A DNA stretch of 64,000 bases from G963668435 sp963668435 (GTDB lineage: Bacteria; Latescibacterota; Latescibacteria; Latescibacterales; Latescibacteraceae). Within the stretch, counting starts at the first letter, position 1. Each line of letters starts with the position of its first letter. The position numbers were made by a program, and so were the translations under genes. The stretch lies in assembly GCA_963668435.2 (NCBI GenBank), contig CAXXSC010000005.1, positions 62,001 through 126,000 of the forward strand, in the 5' to 3' direction. The notes below the pieces were generated by a model, which worked only from the letters and a program-made list of their open reading frames with translations, was not told where the DNA came from and did no database searches. Below are positions 53,021 to 62,899 of the stretch, in pieces.

Positions 53021-54580
53021 TCAGACTCTTACAATCCTGTTCGCCCAGGTGCCGGGATAGGCAGGTGAATAGAGCATTCGGCTGTCGCGGACAGTAAGAT
53101 CGCCGTCCTTGAGGAACGGTTCGCCGCGCTCCCTGAAATGATCGATCATGATTCCGCGCCACTCGCGGACTTTCGACACAGACGAGCCGCCCTTGTCCAT
53201 CGCGAGATCGTGGGTCTCGCCGGGGTCCTCCCTGAGATCGAACAACTGCTGCCGCCCGGTCCGCGCGAAATAGACATACTTCCAGCGGCCGTCCGAGAGC
53301 GCGTTCCAGTGGTTCTCCACACCGTAGCACTGGTCGTGCTCAAAATCGATATACTCACGCCATCCCCTGCCGCCGTCGCGGAAAATATCGAGCAGGCTCC
53401 TGCCGTCGAGCCCCTCGGGAATACTGCGCTTTGCCGCGTCGAGGAACGTGGGAAGAATATCCCTGAGCTCCACCGGCTGACTGAACCGTTTGCCGCGCAC
53501 ATCGTCGAACATGCCCTTGGGCGGACGGAGCAGGAAGGGGATTTTCGCCGAGCCCTCGTAGGCATAGGTTTTCCGCCAGAGGTGGTGATCGCCGAGCATG
53601 TCACCGTGGTCGGCGGTGAACAGGATCAGCGTGTTGTCGAGCATACCGCGTTTCTCGAGCGCGTCGAGCATACGCCCGACCTGCTCATCGATGAACGAGA
53701 CTGAGCCATAGTAGCCGCGCCGTGACGCTTTCGCCTGATCCGCGCCCAGGTCACCATGCCATATCGAGAAACCGTCACCGCTCTTCGGCGCGTATTTTCC
53801 GCACCAGTCGCCAACCGAGGGCGCGGGCATGTCACTGTCGCTGTAGGCGTCCCAGAACCGTTTCGGCGGATCGTAGGGGCTGTGAGGCCGCGCGAACGAG
53901 ACCTTGAGGAAAAACGGCTCGTCGCGGTCATAACCGTTGATATAGTTCAGTGCCTCGTTGCCGGTCCAGACTGTCGGGTGGAACTCCTCGGGCATGACAT
54001 ACTCCCGCGAGCGGTAATCGTTCCAGCCTATACCGGTCGCGTCGAAAGCTTTACCCTTAGGGCCGTTCTCACGGAACCAGCGGCGGTAATCGCTTTCGAA
54101 TTCCGGTGTCTCGGAGCGCCCGGATTCGTCGAGTATTGTCCGGTGAAATCCGTGAAGGTTCCGCTGGGGATACCAGTGCATTTTTCCGATGCCGAGGGTG
54201 TGGTAGCCCGCGTAACGCATCTCACGCGGCAGTTCAACAGGGAACTGTACAGCCACACGCCCGTAACCGAGCATACCGTGATGCCAGGGCGACAGGCCGG
54301 TCAGAAGTCCCGATCGCGCCGGTGTACAGGAGGGAACAGCCGTAAACGCGCTGGTGAACGTGGCGCCGTCACGCGCGATACGGTCGAGGTTCGGAGTCCT
54401 GATCGCGCCGTTGCCATAGCAGCCGAGACAGTCATAACGGAGCTGGTCGGTCATGAGGAACAGGATGTTCGGACGTTTCCCTCCCTGGGCGGCATCAACA
54501 GCACCGTTCCCGGCCAGGGCCAGAGAGGCGGCGGAAACAGCGCCGCTCTTCAGAAAACTACGTCTATTCATGGATTCCAT
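53021..54580 (-). CDS. Tat-exported sulfatase (S1 family)
   Basis: 519 residues. The N-terminus (NRRSFLKSGAVSAASLALAG) is a twin-arginine signal. The sulfatase core starts at RPNILFLMTDQLRYDCLGC with metal ligand Asp residues, and the formylglycine site is CTPAR at 85-89 followed by SGLLTG. A later FTADHGDMLGDH supplies more metal ligands. It removes sulfate esters; the exact substrate is not deducible. AAAGGAG lies 8 bases before ATG 54580. A formylglycine-generating enzyme is needed but not in the window. It leads the minus-strand catabolic region with the genes at 54.6-64 kb. Confidence 0.93.
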   Translation of the reverse strand: MESMNRRSFLKSGAVSAASLALAGNGAVDAAQGGKRPNILFLMTDQLRYDCLGCYGNGAIRTPNLDRIARDGATFTSAFTAVPSCTPARSGLLTGLSPWHHGMLGYGRVAVQFPVELPREMRYAGYHTLGIGKMHWYPQRNLHGFHRTILDESGRSETPEFESDYRRWFRENGPKGKAFDATGIGWNDYRSREYVMPEEFHPTVWTGNEALNYINGYDRDEPFFLKVSFARPHSPYDPPKRFWDAYSDSDMPAPSVGDWCGKYAPKSGDGFSIWHGDLGADQAKASRRGYYGSVSFIDEQVGRMLDALEKRGMLDNTLILFTADHGDMLGDHHLWRKTYAYEGSAKIPFLLRPPKGMFDDVRGKRFSQPVELRDILPTFLDAAKRSIPEGLDGRSLLDIFRDGGRGWREYIDFEHDQCYGVENHWNALSDGRWKYVYFARTGRQQLFDLREDPGETHDLAMDKGGSSVSKVREWRGIMIDHFRERGEPFLKDGDLTVRDSRMLYSPAYPGTWANRIVRV

Positions 54581-54625
54581 GGCATATCTCCTTTATCCTG
54601 TCGCGCTGATCCTGCGATACGGTTT

Positions 54626-55381
54626 TCATTTCATACTTCGAAGACGCATCTGTATATTGCCGCTTTTAAGCAGCGCCGCCAGCTCTTTCATGTCGGCATC
54701 GGCATAATGAATCGGATAGAATATTTCCGGCCTGACCGCAAACACGAATTCCGCCGCCATAACCGGTGTCATGTTGTAAACCGAGTCCACTGCCAGAAAC
54801 ATGACATCGATATCGTGAACAGCCTTGAGCTCCGGCACAAATTCGGTCTCGCTGGCGTGGTAAAACCTGAGCCCGCCGAACGAAACGATATAGCCGTTGC
54901 CAATGCCTTTCGGATGAACGAGACGGCCGCCCGGATTCCTAAGATTCGTCAGGTTATAGGCAGGCAGCGTCTCAACATGCACGCCGCCGATATCGGTTTC
55001 ATCACCATAGGACATCACAGTCGTATCACAATCGCCGAGTTTGTCCGTGCAGCTCGACGGGCAATAAATCCGTGTATCATCCCGCAGCACCTCATCGAGC
55101 GCTTTCCGGTCGAGATGGTCGCTGTGATAATGTGTCAGAAGAAGCACATCGGCATCGGGCAGTTCCGAATAGTCAGCGACCTCGCTCCACGGATCGACAT
55201 GCACGACCATCCCGCCGAACCTGAACATCATCGATCCGTGCCCGATGAAAGTCACCTCTACCGCGCCTCTGTCAGTCTCGAACGTCTCCGTTTCGAACGC
55301 AGAAACAGGCATCGCCGCAACAAGCGTTACGATAACGATCGCGAAGATTCGACACCGCACATTTCGATCTGATTTCATCAT
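54626..55381 (-). CDS. Secreted metallo-beta-lactamase-fold hydrolase (UlaG-like)
   Basis: ATG 55381 has AAGG 9 bases upstream (251 residues); the longer GTG start at 55408 lacks a site. A signal peptide (FAIVIVTLVAAMPVSAF) is followed by the MBL fold: EVTFIGHGSMMFRFGG, VHVDPW, the zinc motif THYHSDHLD, GNGYIVSFGGLRFYHASET and the final FYPIHYAD. The layout matches L-ascorbate-6-phosphate lactonase (UlaG)-like proteins, but being exported suggests another ester or lactone substrate. It lies 45 bases upstream of the sulfatase start. Confidence 0.85.
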   Translation of the reverse strand: MMKSDRNVRCRIFAIVIVTLVAAMPVSAFETETFETDRGAVEVTFIGHGSMMFRFGGMVVHVDPWSEVADYSELPDADVLLLTHYHSDHLDRKALDEVLRDDTRIYCPSSCTDKLGDCDTTVMSYGDETDIGGVHVETLPAYNLTNLRNPGGRLVHPKGIGNGYIVSFGGLRFYHASETEFVPELKAVHDIDVMFLAVDSVYNMTPVMAAEFVFAVRPEIFYPIHYADADMKELAALLKSGNIQMRLRSMK

Positions 55382-55439
55382 GCCCATTAACCTTATACAT
55401 AACGACACAGAATAATCTCATGCATAACCTGCGTGGCAT

Positions 55440-56444
55440 TCACACAAGACGCGAGACAATTATCAACGCAAGCCCCGCGATAAATGACAGGAACATGAAT
55501 CCCAGCAGTCTGTTCGTGCCCTCGGGGGCGTCGCGGAATTCTTTCCAGATGAATACACCCCACATGGCGCCGATCATGGTCGCGCCCTGTCCAAGTCCAT
55601 AGGAAATGGCAAAACCCGCGGCGCCCGACGCGATAATGCTGAAGGACATGCCGACACCCCAGATCATGCCTCCGAGCATACCAATGGCGTGGAGCTTTGC
55701 CGAGCCCTTGCTGAAATAATCGCCGAACGGCACCGGATCGCCGCTGAACGGACGCGCCATCATGAGACTGTTCCAGACAAAATTACTGGCAAGGAGGCCG
55801 AGAGAAAATATCACCACCGCTGTGTATGGAGTCATCTTACCGGCCTCGGGCGCGATAAAATCGGTCGACATCGAGGCCGCTACAAAACGGTAGAAAAATC
55901 CCATGAGCACACCGCCGACAATGGAGATGACTATGCCCTTGAATGGAGTGGACGCTGATCCCGACTGAAGGCGTTTATACGCGACCGAATCGAGTACGAC
56001 CGCGATCACCACACCGGCAACTCCCGCAAAAAGCAGCACAGGATTCCCAACAGGCGATGCGATAAAATTGGTGACAACACCAAGCACCAGCGCAATGCCG
56101 ATACCCACCGGGAATGCGACCGCCATCCCGGCAATGTCGATCGCCGCGACAATAAGAATGTTGGCGAGATTGAAAACCACACCACCGGCAAACGCAGAAA
56201 CAAGCATGGCGGTATCAGCCTGCTTGAGATCGGGAATAAACGAACGGCCTGCATCACCGGAACTTCCTATTGTCAGCGCCAGAATCAGAGACAGGATAAA
56301 TACACCAATGGCATAATCCCAGTAATAGAGTTGGAAACGCCACTCCCTGGAGGCCATTTTCTGGGTATTTGCCCACGATCCCCAGCACAGCATTGTAATA
56401 AAACACATCAAAACAGCGACAACATACGACTCGACAACAAGCAT
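55440..56444 (-). CDS. GRP-family sugar transporter
   Basis: 334 residues and about ten membrane helices. The start, FITMLCWGSWANTQKMA followed by YYWDYAIGVF, is diagnostic of the glucose/ribose porter family (PF06800), and NFVWNSLMMARPFSGDP and WGVFIWKEFRDAPEGTNRLL fit the C-terminal half. These proteins import monosaccharides, probably with protons. GGGGG precedes the ATG by 7 bases. It is the only transporter in the catabolic region, so released monosaccharides are its likely cargo; the ribokinase nearby may act on the product. Confidence 0.85.
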   Translation of the reverse strand: MLVVESYVVAVLMCFITMLCWGSWANTQKMASREWRFQLYYWDYAIGVFILSLILALTIGSSGDAGRSFIPDLKQADTAMLVSAFAGGVVFNLANILIVAAIDIAGMAVAFPVGIGIALVLGVVTNFIASPVGNPVLLFAGVAGVVIAVVLDSVAYKRLQSGSASTPFKGIVISIVGGVLMGFFYRFVAASMSTDFIAPEAGKMTPYTAVVIFSLGLLASNFVWNSLMMARPFSGDPVPFGDYFSKGSAKLHAIGMLGGMIWGVGMSFSIIASGAAGFAISYGLGQGATMIGAMWGVFIWKEFRDAPEGTNRLLGFMFLSFIAGLALIIVSRLV

Positions 56445-56495
56445 GGTTTAACCCCCGCTTTCCTTAAATACATCATGATATCAAAAAAAACACCA

Positions 56496-57245
56496 TTACT
56501 TATCGAATGGCTTAACCAAGTCTTTCTCCAGAAGATAATGATAACTTAGGAGTTGCCCGTTATACACAACAGAGAATACACCATAGGGTGATGGCGACAA
56601 CTCCCGTAGCTGGGCGCTGTCATTTACAAGAATATCGGTGTATTCTACACCACGGTCGCGGGCAAAACGCTCGACAGTCTCACGGGCATCGACACAATAA
56701 GGGCACTGTGCGCTGTGGAAAACAGTGAATCCTTCACCACAGGCCGCGGCTTTCTCTTGCCAGTCGCCGGTCAATGACGGCGATGGTGTATTTTCGAAGC
56801 GTTTCACCATGAGGCTGAACGAGGGTTCCGCTGTTTCGGCACACTCGAAACCGTGCGCCTCGAAAAAGCCCCGTTTCGCCAGCCAGACTTTCTCGCTTGT
56901 CAGCATGGCGACACCTTTCATGCCGGACGACCTGGCATCCTCGACACAGGCATCGAGCAGGAGTTTCCCGTAGCCATTGCCCTTGCTTTTACCGACAACC
57001 CAGATGCAGTGGATGAACATGTAGCCCGCTGCATTGACCGAGCGCCAGGCATATTCACCGGGAAGGTACTCGATGAATCCGCGCCCGCCCTCTTTGAGAT
57101 CGAGCAGCTTGATCCTGAGGCCCTCACCAAAACGTTCGAGCAGCCACTCACGTTTTCTTTGGTAGCCCTCGCTTTTTGGCTTGCTCATGAAACAGAAAAA
57201 GCGTGTCGAATCGATCGTTTCAGCGCTCACATCGATTATGTTCAT
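56496..57245 (-). CDS. YoaP-like GNAT acetyltransferase with a thioredoxin-fold C-terminus
   Basis: ATG 57245 follows GGGAGG by 5 bases (249 residues). The N-terminal two thirds are a GNAT domain with IHCIWVVGKSKGNGYGKLLLDACVEDA cut across the acetyl-CoA loop (GKSKGNGYG), followed by VAMLTSEKVWLAKRGFFEAHGFE. The last 80 residues are a thioredoxin-like YoaP domain with CPYC. Proteins of this architecture are of unknown substrate. CPYC suggests a redox-sensitive or metal-binding site; a link with the bacillithiol pathway is possible but only speculation. It stands between the transporter and the glycosidase-like gene. Confidence 0.82.
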   Translation of the reverse strand: MNIIDVSAETIDSTRFFCFMSKPKSEGYQRKREWLLERFGEGLRIKLLDLKEGGRGFIEYLPGEYAWRSVNAAGYMFIHCIWVVGKSKGNGYGKLLLDACVEDARSSGMKGVAMLTSEKVWLAKRGFFEAHGFECAETAEPSFSLMVKRFENTPSPSLTGDWQEKAAACGEGFTVFHSAQCPYCVDARETVERFARDRGVEYTDILVNDSAQLRELSPSPYGVFSVVYNGQLLSYHYLLEKDLVKPFDK

Positions 57246-57271
57246 AAACACCTCCCGTAAGCACAATCTTC

Positions 57272-60226
57272 TTATGGTTTCTCTATAACGTACCAGTTGT
57301 AGCCGTTTGCCGGAACAGTCACTTCGAGTGTCACATTGTACTGCCTGTCGAGCGTAAAGCGTTCCGGCGGATTTTCCTGCTCACGGATCATGGCGGTATC
57401 GGTCAGGCCGCTGTAATAGAGCGGCAGGGAAATCGTGCGGCGCAGCTCCCGGTCAGTTGGATTGAACACGGTCAGGAACGCGCACTCTTTCAGGTAAGGA
57501 TTGACATGCATCATGTAATCGAGATCCATGCCGTCGGCACGCCGAAGGTGCAGGAGATCGCTTTCGAGGATCGTGCGGTATTTCTTGAACCACGCGACTT
57601 TCCCAGCCACCATGCGTTTCGTCTCCTCGGTGTCATAGAGACGCGGCCCGCGATAGACCGCCTGCACGCCCATACTCATGTTGGACACCATCATGAGCTC
57701 GTAATGGTCGAGATGCTCGCTCAACGGCTCGACTGTCGCGGCCTCGCCGCCGCCGTGGTACTGGGTAAGCGGCACGAACATCCAGCGCATGGTCGGCGTG
57801 CTGGTCCAGGTGCCGTCATAAATGTTCTGACGAGTGTGAATGACCTGCTGGGCACGCGGAAGCGACCAGTTGACCTCACGGTAGCCCATGCCGCACTCGT
57901 TGCCGCCGACAAGGTAGTAGAAATCGGGTATGCGAAGGTAGACGCCGCGCCCGCGACACCATTTATAGAAATCGCTGATAATCTTCCACTGGCTGTATTG
58001 CGAATCATACAGGTTTTTATGCCCCGGATGGCTCGTTGACGCGCATACATCACCGGGATAAGCGCCATCGTGGGTAAATGTTACGAATCCGGTCTTCTCG
58101 AAAAATGAATAGAGTTTCCTGAAATAGTCCAGCCCCCAACGGCTTCCGAGACAGGGAGAGTTACCGAATGTGGCGAATCCGCCCGGCTTGCCGGTCTTCG
58201 GGTTGACGACATCATCCTCATCGCTCACCCGGCGCGAGGCAAGCAGCGAGTAGCCGCCGATAGTGATGCCTTTGTTTTCGGCATAGTCACGGTATTCTTT
58301 CATCTGCGCGATATACTCCGGGCTCTCGTTCTCGATATTGAATCCGCTGCCGAAACTGAGATTGAGCATCTCGAATCCCACCTCGGCGCACTGGTCCACC
58401 GCCTGCCTAAAATGCTCCGGATCGGAATAGCGGAGATGCATCATGAGTGGGTTCTCGGTCACCCACGGCGCAATTGTACGGTACATACGGCGGCGCGCGA
58501 GACCTGTCCGCTCACGATCGTATGAATCGTAGGGCATGACGAACACGCGGTATGACTCGAAAGTCCCGCCTGATTCGACCGCCATATTGATGCCCTTGTC
58601 CGGGTAGACTTTGAGCAGGCAGGGCTGGACACGAAGGTAGTTCACCTGCGAGGAATAGCCGGGATCGCTTTCCCAGTGGACCGTGTGGTGATTCGCGTTG
58701 AAATCTCGCATCCCGCCGAACGCGTGGTCGGTCTCCACATGAATGTTAGGGGTCGGAAGCTGAACACCACGATACTCGACAATAGAGGAATGCTCCACTG
58801 CGGCGAGGATTTCCGCAGTGATATTGTTGACTGTCACCGGAGAGCCGGTGCCGTTGTGAACACTGACCCATTTACTCATGACCGGAACGCCGTCATAGAG
58901 CTCGTAATGCACCGAAACACGAATATTCTTGAGCGCCGCGATCCTTGATTTCAGCTTATTCATTCTGGCAGGATCGATACTTGACCAAGCGGTCAACTTT
59001 TGGATTTTCAAGCGCACAATCCGTCCTGGATTTGCATGGTCAAGGCCATTGGTCTCCGGTCCGAGTTTCCCAATCCTCACGGCAACAGGATCGCCGGGCT
59101 CATCGTCAAATGCAATAGTATGATAGCATTTCCAGCGACCGCCCTCCGGTTTCGCCTCGCAGAAGACAGATTTCCCTTCCATCCTGATTCTCAGCAACCA
59201 TGGTTTCGAGAAATCGAGGCTGAGCCTGCCGCCGGCATTTTTTATTTCCCGATTGCCGTCGAACACCGAGAAACGCGGTGTGTGATCGTAATCCTCGGGA
59301 TCGCCGCCGGGCCGCATACAGAATTTGACCACACGGTCAACCAGAAAAAGCGCCATGCCAGGCCCCCACGAACCGCTCTTGTCAGTTCCCGCATCGACAG
59401 TCACCTCGACCAGTCGTACACCACGGGGTAGCTCACGTTCCGCGTAGACCGCGCTGTGCTCGGGCGTGTAAATCTCGCCGGGTTTGCCCTCGTTGACAAA
59501 GGAGCTTCGGGGATGGCTGTCCGACACGTGGACATCCCAGGCGCTGTCCATCGAAGAAAAATCATCATGAACGAGCCGCGCCCTTCCCGTGCCGCTTTCA
59601 TTGGACAGGGCGGCAAAATCTGCCCCCTTAAGTCCCGCGAGCCGGTAGTCCATGTGGAGAGCGGCACCTTTTGGCGGCCAGGCAGCGTCATCTGCGCAAT
59701 GACGTATCCGAGCCCAGTCGAAACGCTTTTCCGGTTCGCCGACCGTAAACGATTCCAGCGTGAACGCGGCAGGGTCGGCAGTGAGACTGTCCAGCCATTC
59801 CTCGGTGAGATAGGCGAGGTTCGGCTGACCGCTAAGACCGCCGACAGAAAAGACGGCGCCGTCCAACTCGACAATGGCCTCCGGTTTGACCGCCCTGAGA
59901 ATGGATTCCGAGCTTATGAGGTTCCGGAACCCGACCGTGGCGCAGTTTGGCGTTATCCTGAACCGTCGTGAGATCAGCCCGTTCGAAAGGTATATATCGC
60001 GGCAGTCCTCTGAACGAAGCACATCGGCCTCAAGTCCGATATCCCGCACAAGCCAGTCAGCGCCGACACCCTTGGAATACGCCCCATGAACCGGCGGAAG
60101 CGTCTCGACAGCCTGTTTCAGTGTATCGGCGGTGTCAGCCAGGGCAGAGAGTGCCGTAAAGAGGAACAACAAACTTAATATCAGCGGCCTGAGTTTCATG
60201 GGCGGCCGGGAAAGAGGCAATTGCAT
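57272..60226 (-). CDS. Large secreted glycoside-hydrolase-like protein with inserted jelly-roll domain
   Basis: The signal peptide MKLRPLILSLLFLFTALSALA begins at ATG 60199; I extend to ATG 60226, which has AGGGA 9 bases upstream. The choice is uncertain, and the open frame runs to 60328. About 984 residues. The first 200 form a beta-sandwich as in GH36-type proteins (YLSNGLISRRFRITPNCATV). A concanavalin/DUF1080-like jelly roll is inserted at about 225-400 (RLVHDDFSSMDSAWDV). The centre (600-850) is a TIM barrel (FEMLNLSFGSGFN, TFTHDGAYPGDVCASTSHPG) with a candidate acid DGAYPGD, and the C-terminal sandwich ends VTVPANGYNWYVIEK. It is likely an alpha-galactosidase-like hydrolase; the exact family is not certain. 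Confidence 0.72.
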   Translation of the reverse strand: MQLPLSRPPMKLRPLILSLLFLFTALSALADTADTLKQAVETLPPVHGAYSKGVGADWLVRDIGLEADVLRSEDCRDIYLSNGLISRRFRITPNCATVGFRNLISSESILRAVKPEAIVELDGAVFSVGGLSGQPNLAYLTEEWLDSLTADPAAFTLESFTVGEPEKRFDWARIRHCADDAAWPPKGAALHMDYRLAGLKGADFAALSNESGTGRARLVHDDFSSMDSAWDVHVSDSHPRSSFVNEGKPGEIYTPEHSAVYAERELPRGVRLVEVTVDAGTDKSGSWGPGMALFLVDRVVKFCMRPGGDPEDYDHTPRFSVFDGNREIKNAGGRLSLDFSKPWLLRIRMEGKSVFCEAKPEGGRWKCYHTIAFDDEPGDPVAVRIGKLGPETNGLDHANPGRIVRLKIQKLTAWSSIDPARMNKLKSRIAALKNIRVSVHYELYDGVPVMSKWVSVHNGTGSPVTVNNITAEILAAVEHSSIVEYRGVQLPTPNIHVETDHAFGGMRDFNANHHTVHWESDPGYSSQVNYLRVQPCLLKVYPDKGINMAVESGGTFESYRVFVMPYDSYDRERTGLARRRMYRTIAPWVTENPLMMHLRYSDPEHFRQAVDQCAEVGFEMLNLSFGSGFNIENESPEYIAQMKEYRDYAENKGITIGGYSLLASRRVSDEDDVVNPKTGKPGGFATFGNSPCLGSRWGLDYFRKLYSFFEKTGFVTFTHDGAYPGDVCASTSHPGHKNLYDSQYSQWKIISDFYKWCRGRGVYLRIPDFYYLVGGNECGMGYREVNWSLPRAQQVIHTRQNIYDGTWTSTPTMRWMFVPLTQYHGGGEAATVEPLSEHLDHYELMMVSNMSMGVQAVYRGPRLYDTEETKRMVAGKVAWFKKYRTILESDLLHLRRADGMDLDYMMHVNPYLKECAFLTVFNPTDRELRRTISLPLYYSGLTDTAMIREQENPPERFTLDRQYNVTLEVTVPANGYNWYVIEKP

Positions 60227-60340
60227 TGTCCAATATCCCTTCATAGCGCAACAGTTCCCCTTCTCACCGGGAAAAGGGGAACTGCGCAAAACCTGAGGCG
60301 CGGCCACGAGCGGCCCGCCTCGCAACATTTGACCGTACTG

Positions 60341-61237
60341 TTAGAAACTGTCGACTTCAATATAGGCGTTCAGGAGTGCGGCCTCGCCTGCTTTGCCCGG
60401 TTTCGATATCCCGTGCTCCATGCCGATGAGACCGGTATAGCCCTTGCTGTGAATGTGCTTGAACACGTTCTTGTAATTGATTTCGCCGGTGGTCGGTTCC
60501 TTACGGCCGGGATTGTCGCCGACCTGGAAATACGGTGTCTCATCCCATGCCTTATCGATATTCGGGATAAGGTTGCCCTCGGTGATCTGCTGGTGATAGA
60601 GATCGTTGAGGATCTTGCAGGAGGGGCTGCCCACCGCCTTGCAGATCATGTAGGCCTGCGGAATTTTCGAAAGGAAAAGCCCGGGATGGTCTTTCCAGGG
60701 ATTCAGCGACTCGAGCACCATAACAACGCCGTGGGGCTCGAACACCTCGGCACAGTATTTCAGGTTCTCGATAACATTGGCGGTCTGGTATTCCCATTCC
60801 ATGTTGGGATCATAGGCATCCGGCACCACAGTGGTCCACTTGGCATTGACACGCTTGGCTACCTCGACCATCTGTTTCATCTGTGCCACGAGAGCGTCGC
60901 GGTTTTCCTTGTGCACGAAGGTCTTCTTGCTGAAATTGGCGTTGGAGACAAAAACACCCATTGTCATGTCGAGCTGTTCCATTTTCCGCGCGATCTTTTT
61001 CTGATCGTCGACCGAGCGGCCGCCCATGCCGTTATCCTCGATAGCCGTGAACCCGACATCGGCCATGAACTGAAGCTGGTCCATCATATCATCGCCCGCG
61101 TGATGCTTGAACATGCCGAAATGCGGGGCATACTTGAGCTTGAAATTGTTTTTTTTCTGTGCCATGACCTCTCCGCCGGTTAATGCAGCCGCACCCGCGG
61201 CTGCTGCTCCTGTTTTCAGGAAATTTCTCCGTTCCAT
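60341..61237 (-). CDS. Tat-exported sugar isomerase/epimerase-like TIM-barrel protein
   Basis: ATG 61237 follows AAAGGAG by 5 bases (298 residues); earlier codons form a spurious extension. A twin-arginine signal (ERRNFLKTGAAAAGAAALTG) precedes an AP-endonuclease-2-like TIM barrel. LKYAPHFGMFKHHAG, FTAIEDNG, VVMVLESLNPWKDHPG, LNDLYHQQITEGNL and GLIGMEHG carry the metal ligands Glu, Asp, His and Glu. The pattern is closest to hydroxypyruvate isomerase-like proteins. Periplasmic location is unusual for HPI itself, so a sugar-related substrate is more likely. It lies between the glycosidase-like gene and the second sulfatase. Confidence 0.85.
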   Translation of the reverse strand: MERRNFLKTGAAAAGAAALTGGEVMAQKKNNFKLKYAPHFGMFKHHAGDDMMDQLQFMADVGFTAIEDNGMGGRSVDDQKKIARKMEQLDMTMGVFVSNANFSKKTFVHKENRDALVAQMKQMVEVAKRVNAKWTTVVPDAYDPNMEWEYQTANVIENLKYCAEVFEPHGVVMVLESLNPWKDHPGLFLSKIPQAYMICKAVGSPSCKILNDLYHQQITEGNLIPNIDKAWDETPYFQVGDNPGRKEPTTGEINYKNVFKHIHSKGYTGLIGMEHGISKPGKAGEAALLNAYIEVDSF

Positions 61238-61392
61238 TCTGACTCCTTTTCGATGTATATTCAGTTTATTTCCTTGATTACTATAATAGTCATGAATAAG
61301 CACGAGAAAAACACAAAAAATGAGCAAAAAAGGATAATCCGCTTATCCCGTTACATTCACATTCTATCTCTGCGTTTTTGCGTTTTTGCGTT

Positions 61393-62865
61393 TCAGTTCA
61401 TCGGCCTGCTGAACCCCTGCGCCTTGTACTTGTCGAGCAGGGCCGTCAGGCGCTCGACCACATCGGGACGGTCCTCGTACAGGTTTGTTGTCTCCTTGAA
61501 ATCATCCTTCACGTTGTAGAGCTGACCGGGAGTCGCCTGCGGCGGGGGATTCTTGTCCTCCGCTGCCCAGTGGAAACCGCCGCTGCCCCTTCCAACGACC
61601 AGTTTCCATTCGCCTTGACGGATGGAGAACATGCCTTGCAGGGAATGGTGCACCGTGGCCTCGCGGATCGGGCCTTCATAGCTCTCGCCGAGAAGTGCCG
61701 GCAGAATATTGTAGCTGTCCTCGCCCGCATTGTCCGGCAGGGTGTCGCCGGTGAGCGCCGCGCAGGTTGCGAGAAGGTCGGTCAGGCAGACAGTCTCGTC
61801 ACAGCGGCTTCCGGCAGCGATTTTCTCCGGCCAGCGGGCGAAAAACGGCACCCTGTGGCCGCCATCCCAGATATCGGCTTTCTGGCCGCGCCAGGGACGG
61901 TTCGCGTCGTGACCGAACGCCGGATCGATGTGATCCTCATGTGAGCCGTTGTCGCTGGTGAGGACGACCATAGTATCCTTTGTCATACCCAGACGGTCGA
62001 GTGTATCCAGCACCTGCCCCACAGTCCAGTCCACCTGCGCCACGAAATCGCCGTAGACGCCCGCCTTGCTCTTGCCGGTGAATTCCTCGGTCGGCACCCA
62101 GGGAGTGTGCGGCGCTGTCAGCGGGAAATAGAGGAAGAACGGCTGTGTTTCGTGTGTCGGTGCCTGCTTCTCGATGAACGCGAGCGCCTTTTCGGTCAGG
62201 GTCGGCATGACCTGGTCGATCTTGAGGCTGGGCGCGATGGGCCCGGCACGGTAAAATGCCGGATAGGGCTCGCCCTCCGTGGTCGCCGTTGGAAGTTCCA
62301 CCGCGTGATCGTTCTCGATATACACGTAGGGATCCATGTCCAGCGAGGCCGGGATGCCGTAGTAATAATCAAATCCGTGATCGACAGGCGAGGGATGCAG
62401 CGGCTGGCTGTAATCGGCCTTCTCAGCCGTGCCGAGACCGAGATGCCACTTGCCGACTCCACCGGTGGCGTAACCGTGCTTCTTGAGCAGCGAGGCAACA
62501 GTCATGCGTCCGGGTTCGATAAGGTTCGGCGAATAGCCCCAGAGCACACCCGATTTCAGACATGTCCGCCAGCAGTAACGTCCGGTGAGAAGCCCGTAGC
62601 GCGTAGGCGTACAGACTGCCGAGGGTGAATGAGCATCGGAGAAACTCATGCCCTCGCGTGCCAGACGGTCCATGTTCGGCGTGGGGATTTTTGATTGATC
62701 GTTATTGCACTGCGGGTCGCCATAGCCCATGTCATCGGCAAGGATATAGACAATGTTGGGCAGACGCTCCGCCTCGGACACTGTCTCTTTTTGTGAACAG
62801 CCGGTACCGGCGAGAGCAAGCGCCGCGGCACTGCCCGCGCCCTGTATGAATTGACGTCGTTTCAT
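61393..62865 (-). CDS. Sulfatase (S1 family), exported, possibly a lipoprotein
   Basis: ATG 62865 has AAGGTGA 5 bases upstream (490 residues; an in-frame GTG lies at 62874). The N-terminus KRRQFIQGAGSAAALALAGTGC is a twin-arginine signal with a Cys at residue 23 that may be lipidated. The sulfatase core has LPNIVYILADDMGYGD and the formylglycine motif CTPTR at 85-89. Later GGVGKWHLG, LTSDNGSHEDH and HRVPFFARWP complete the active site. It resembles arylsulfatase A-type enzymes of polysaccharide utilisation loci. It ends next to three tandem copies of GCGTTTTT-like 8-mers (61374-61394). Confidence 0.93.
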   Translation of the reverse strand: MKRRQFIQGAGSAAALALAGTGCSQKETVSEAERLPNIVYILADDMGYGDPQCNNDQSKIPTPNMDRLAREGMSFSDAHSPSAVCTPTRYGLLTGRYCWRTCLKSGVLWGYSPNLIEPGRMTVASLLKKHGYATGGVGKWHLGLGTAEKADYSQPLHPSPVDHGFDYYYGIPASLDMDPYVYIENDHAVELPTATTEGEPYPAFYRAGPIAPSLKIDQVMPTLTEKALAFIEKQAPTHETQPFFLYFPLTAPHTPWVPTEEFTGKSKAGVYGDFVAQVDWTVGQVLDTLDRLGMTKDTMVVLTSDNGSHEDHIDPAFGHDANRPWRGQKADIWDGGHRVPFFARWPEKIAAGSRCDETVCLTDLLATCAALTGDTLPDNAGEDSYNILPALLGESYEGPIREATVHHSLQGMFSIRQGEWKLVVGRGSGGFHWAAEDKNPPPQATPGQLYNVKDDFKETTNLYEDRPDVVERLTALLDKYKAQGFSRPMN

Positions 62866-62899
62866 GAAATTCACCTTTACTCAATGATGCTGTTCTCTC

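Noticed and set aside
51945..53330. 461-codon minus-strand frame over rbsK
   Set aside because: It crosses a strong bidirectional terminator and overlaps the 3' end of the sulfatase gene in another frame. The product is Ser-rich shadow sequence.
53756..55372. 538-codon plus-strand frame over the sulfatase and MBL genes
   Set aside because: It spans two clear minus-strand genes and an intergenic gap; no recognisable domain.
61374..61394. Tandem GCGTTTTT repeats
   Set aside because: Only three short units at a gene end; too short to support a function or a site.
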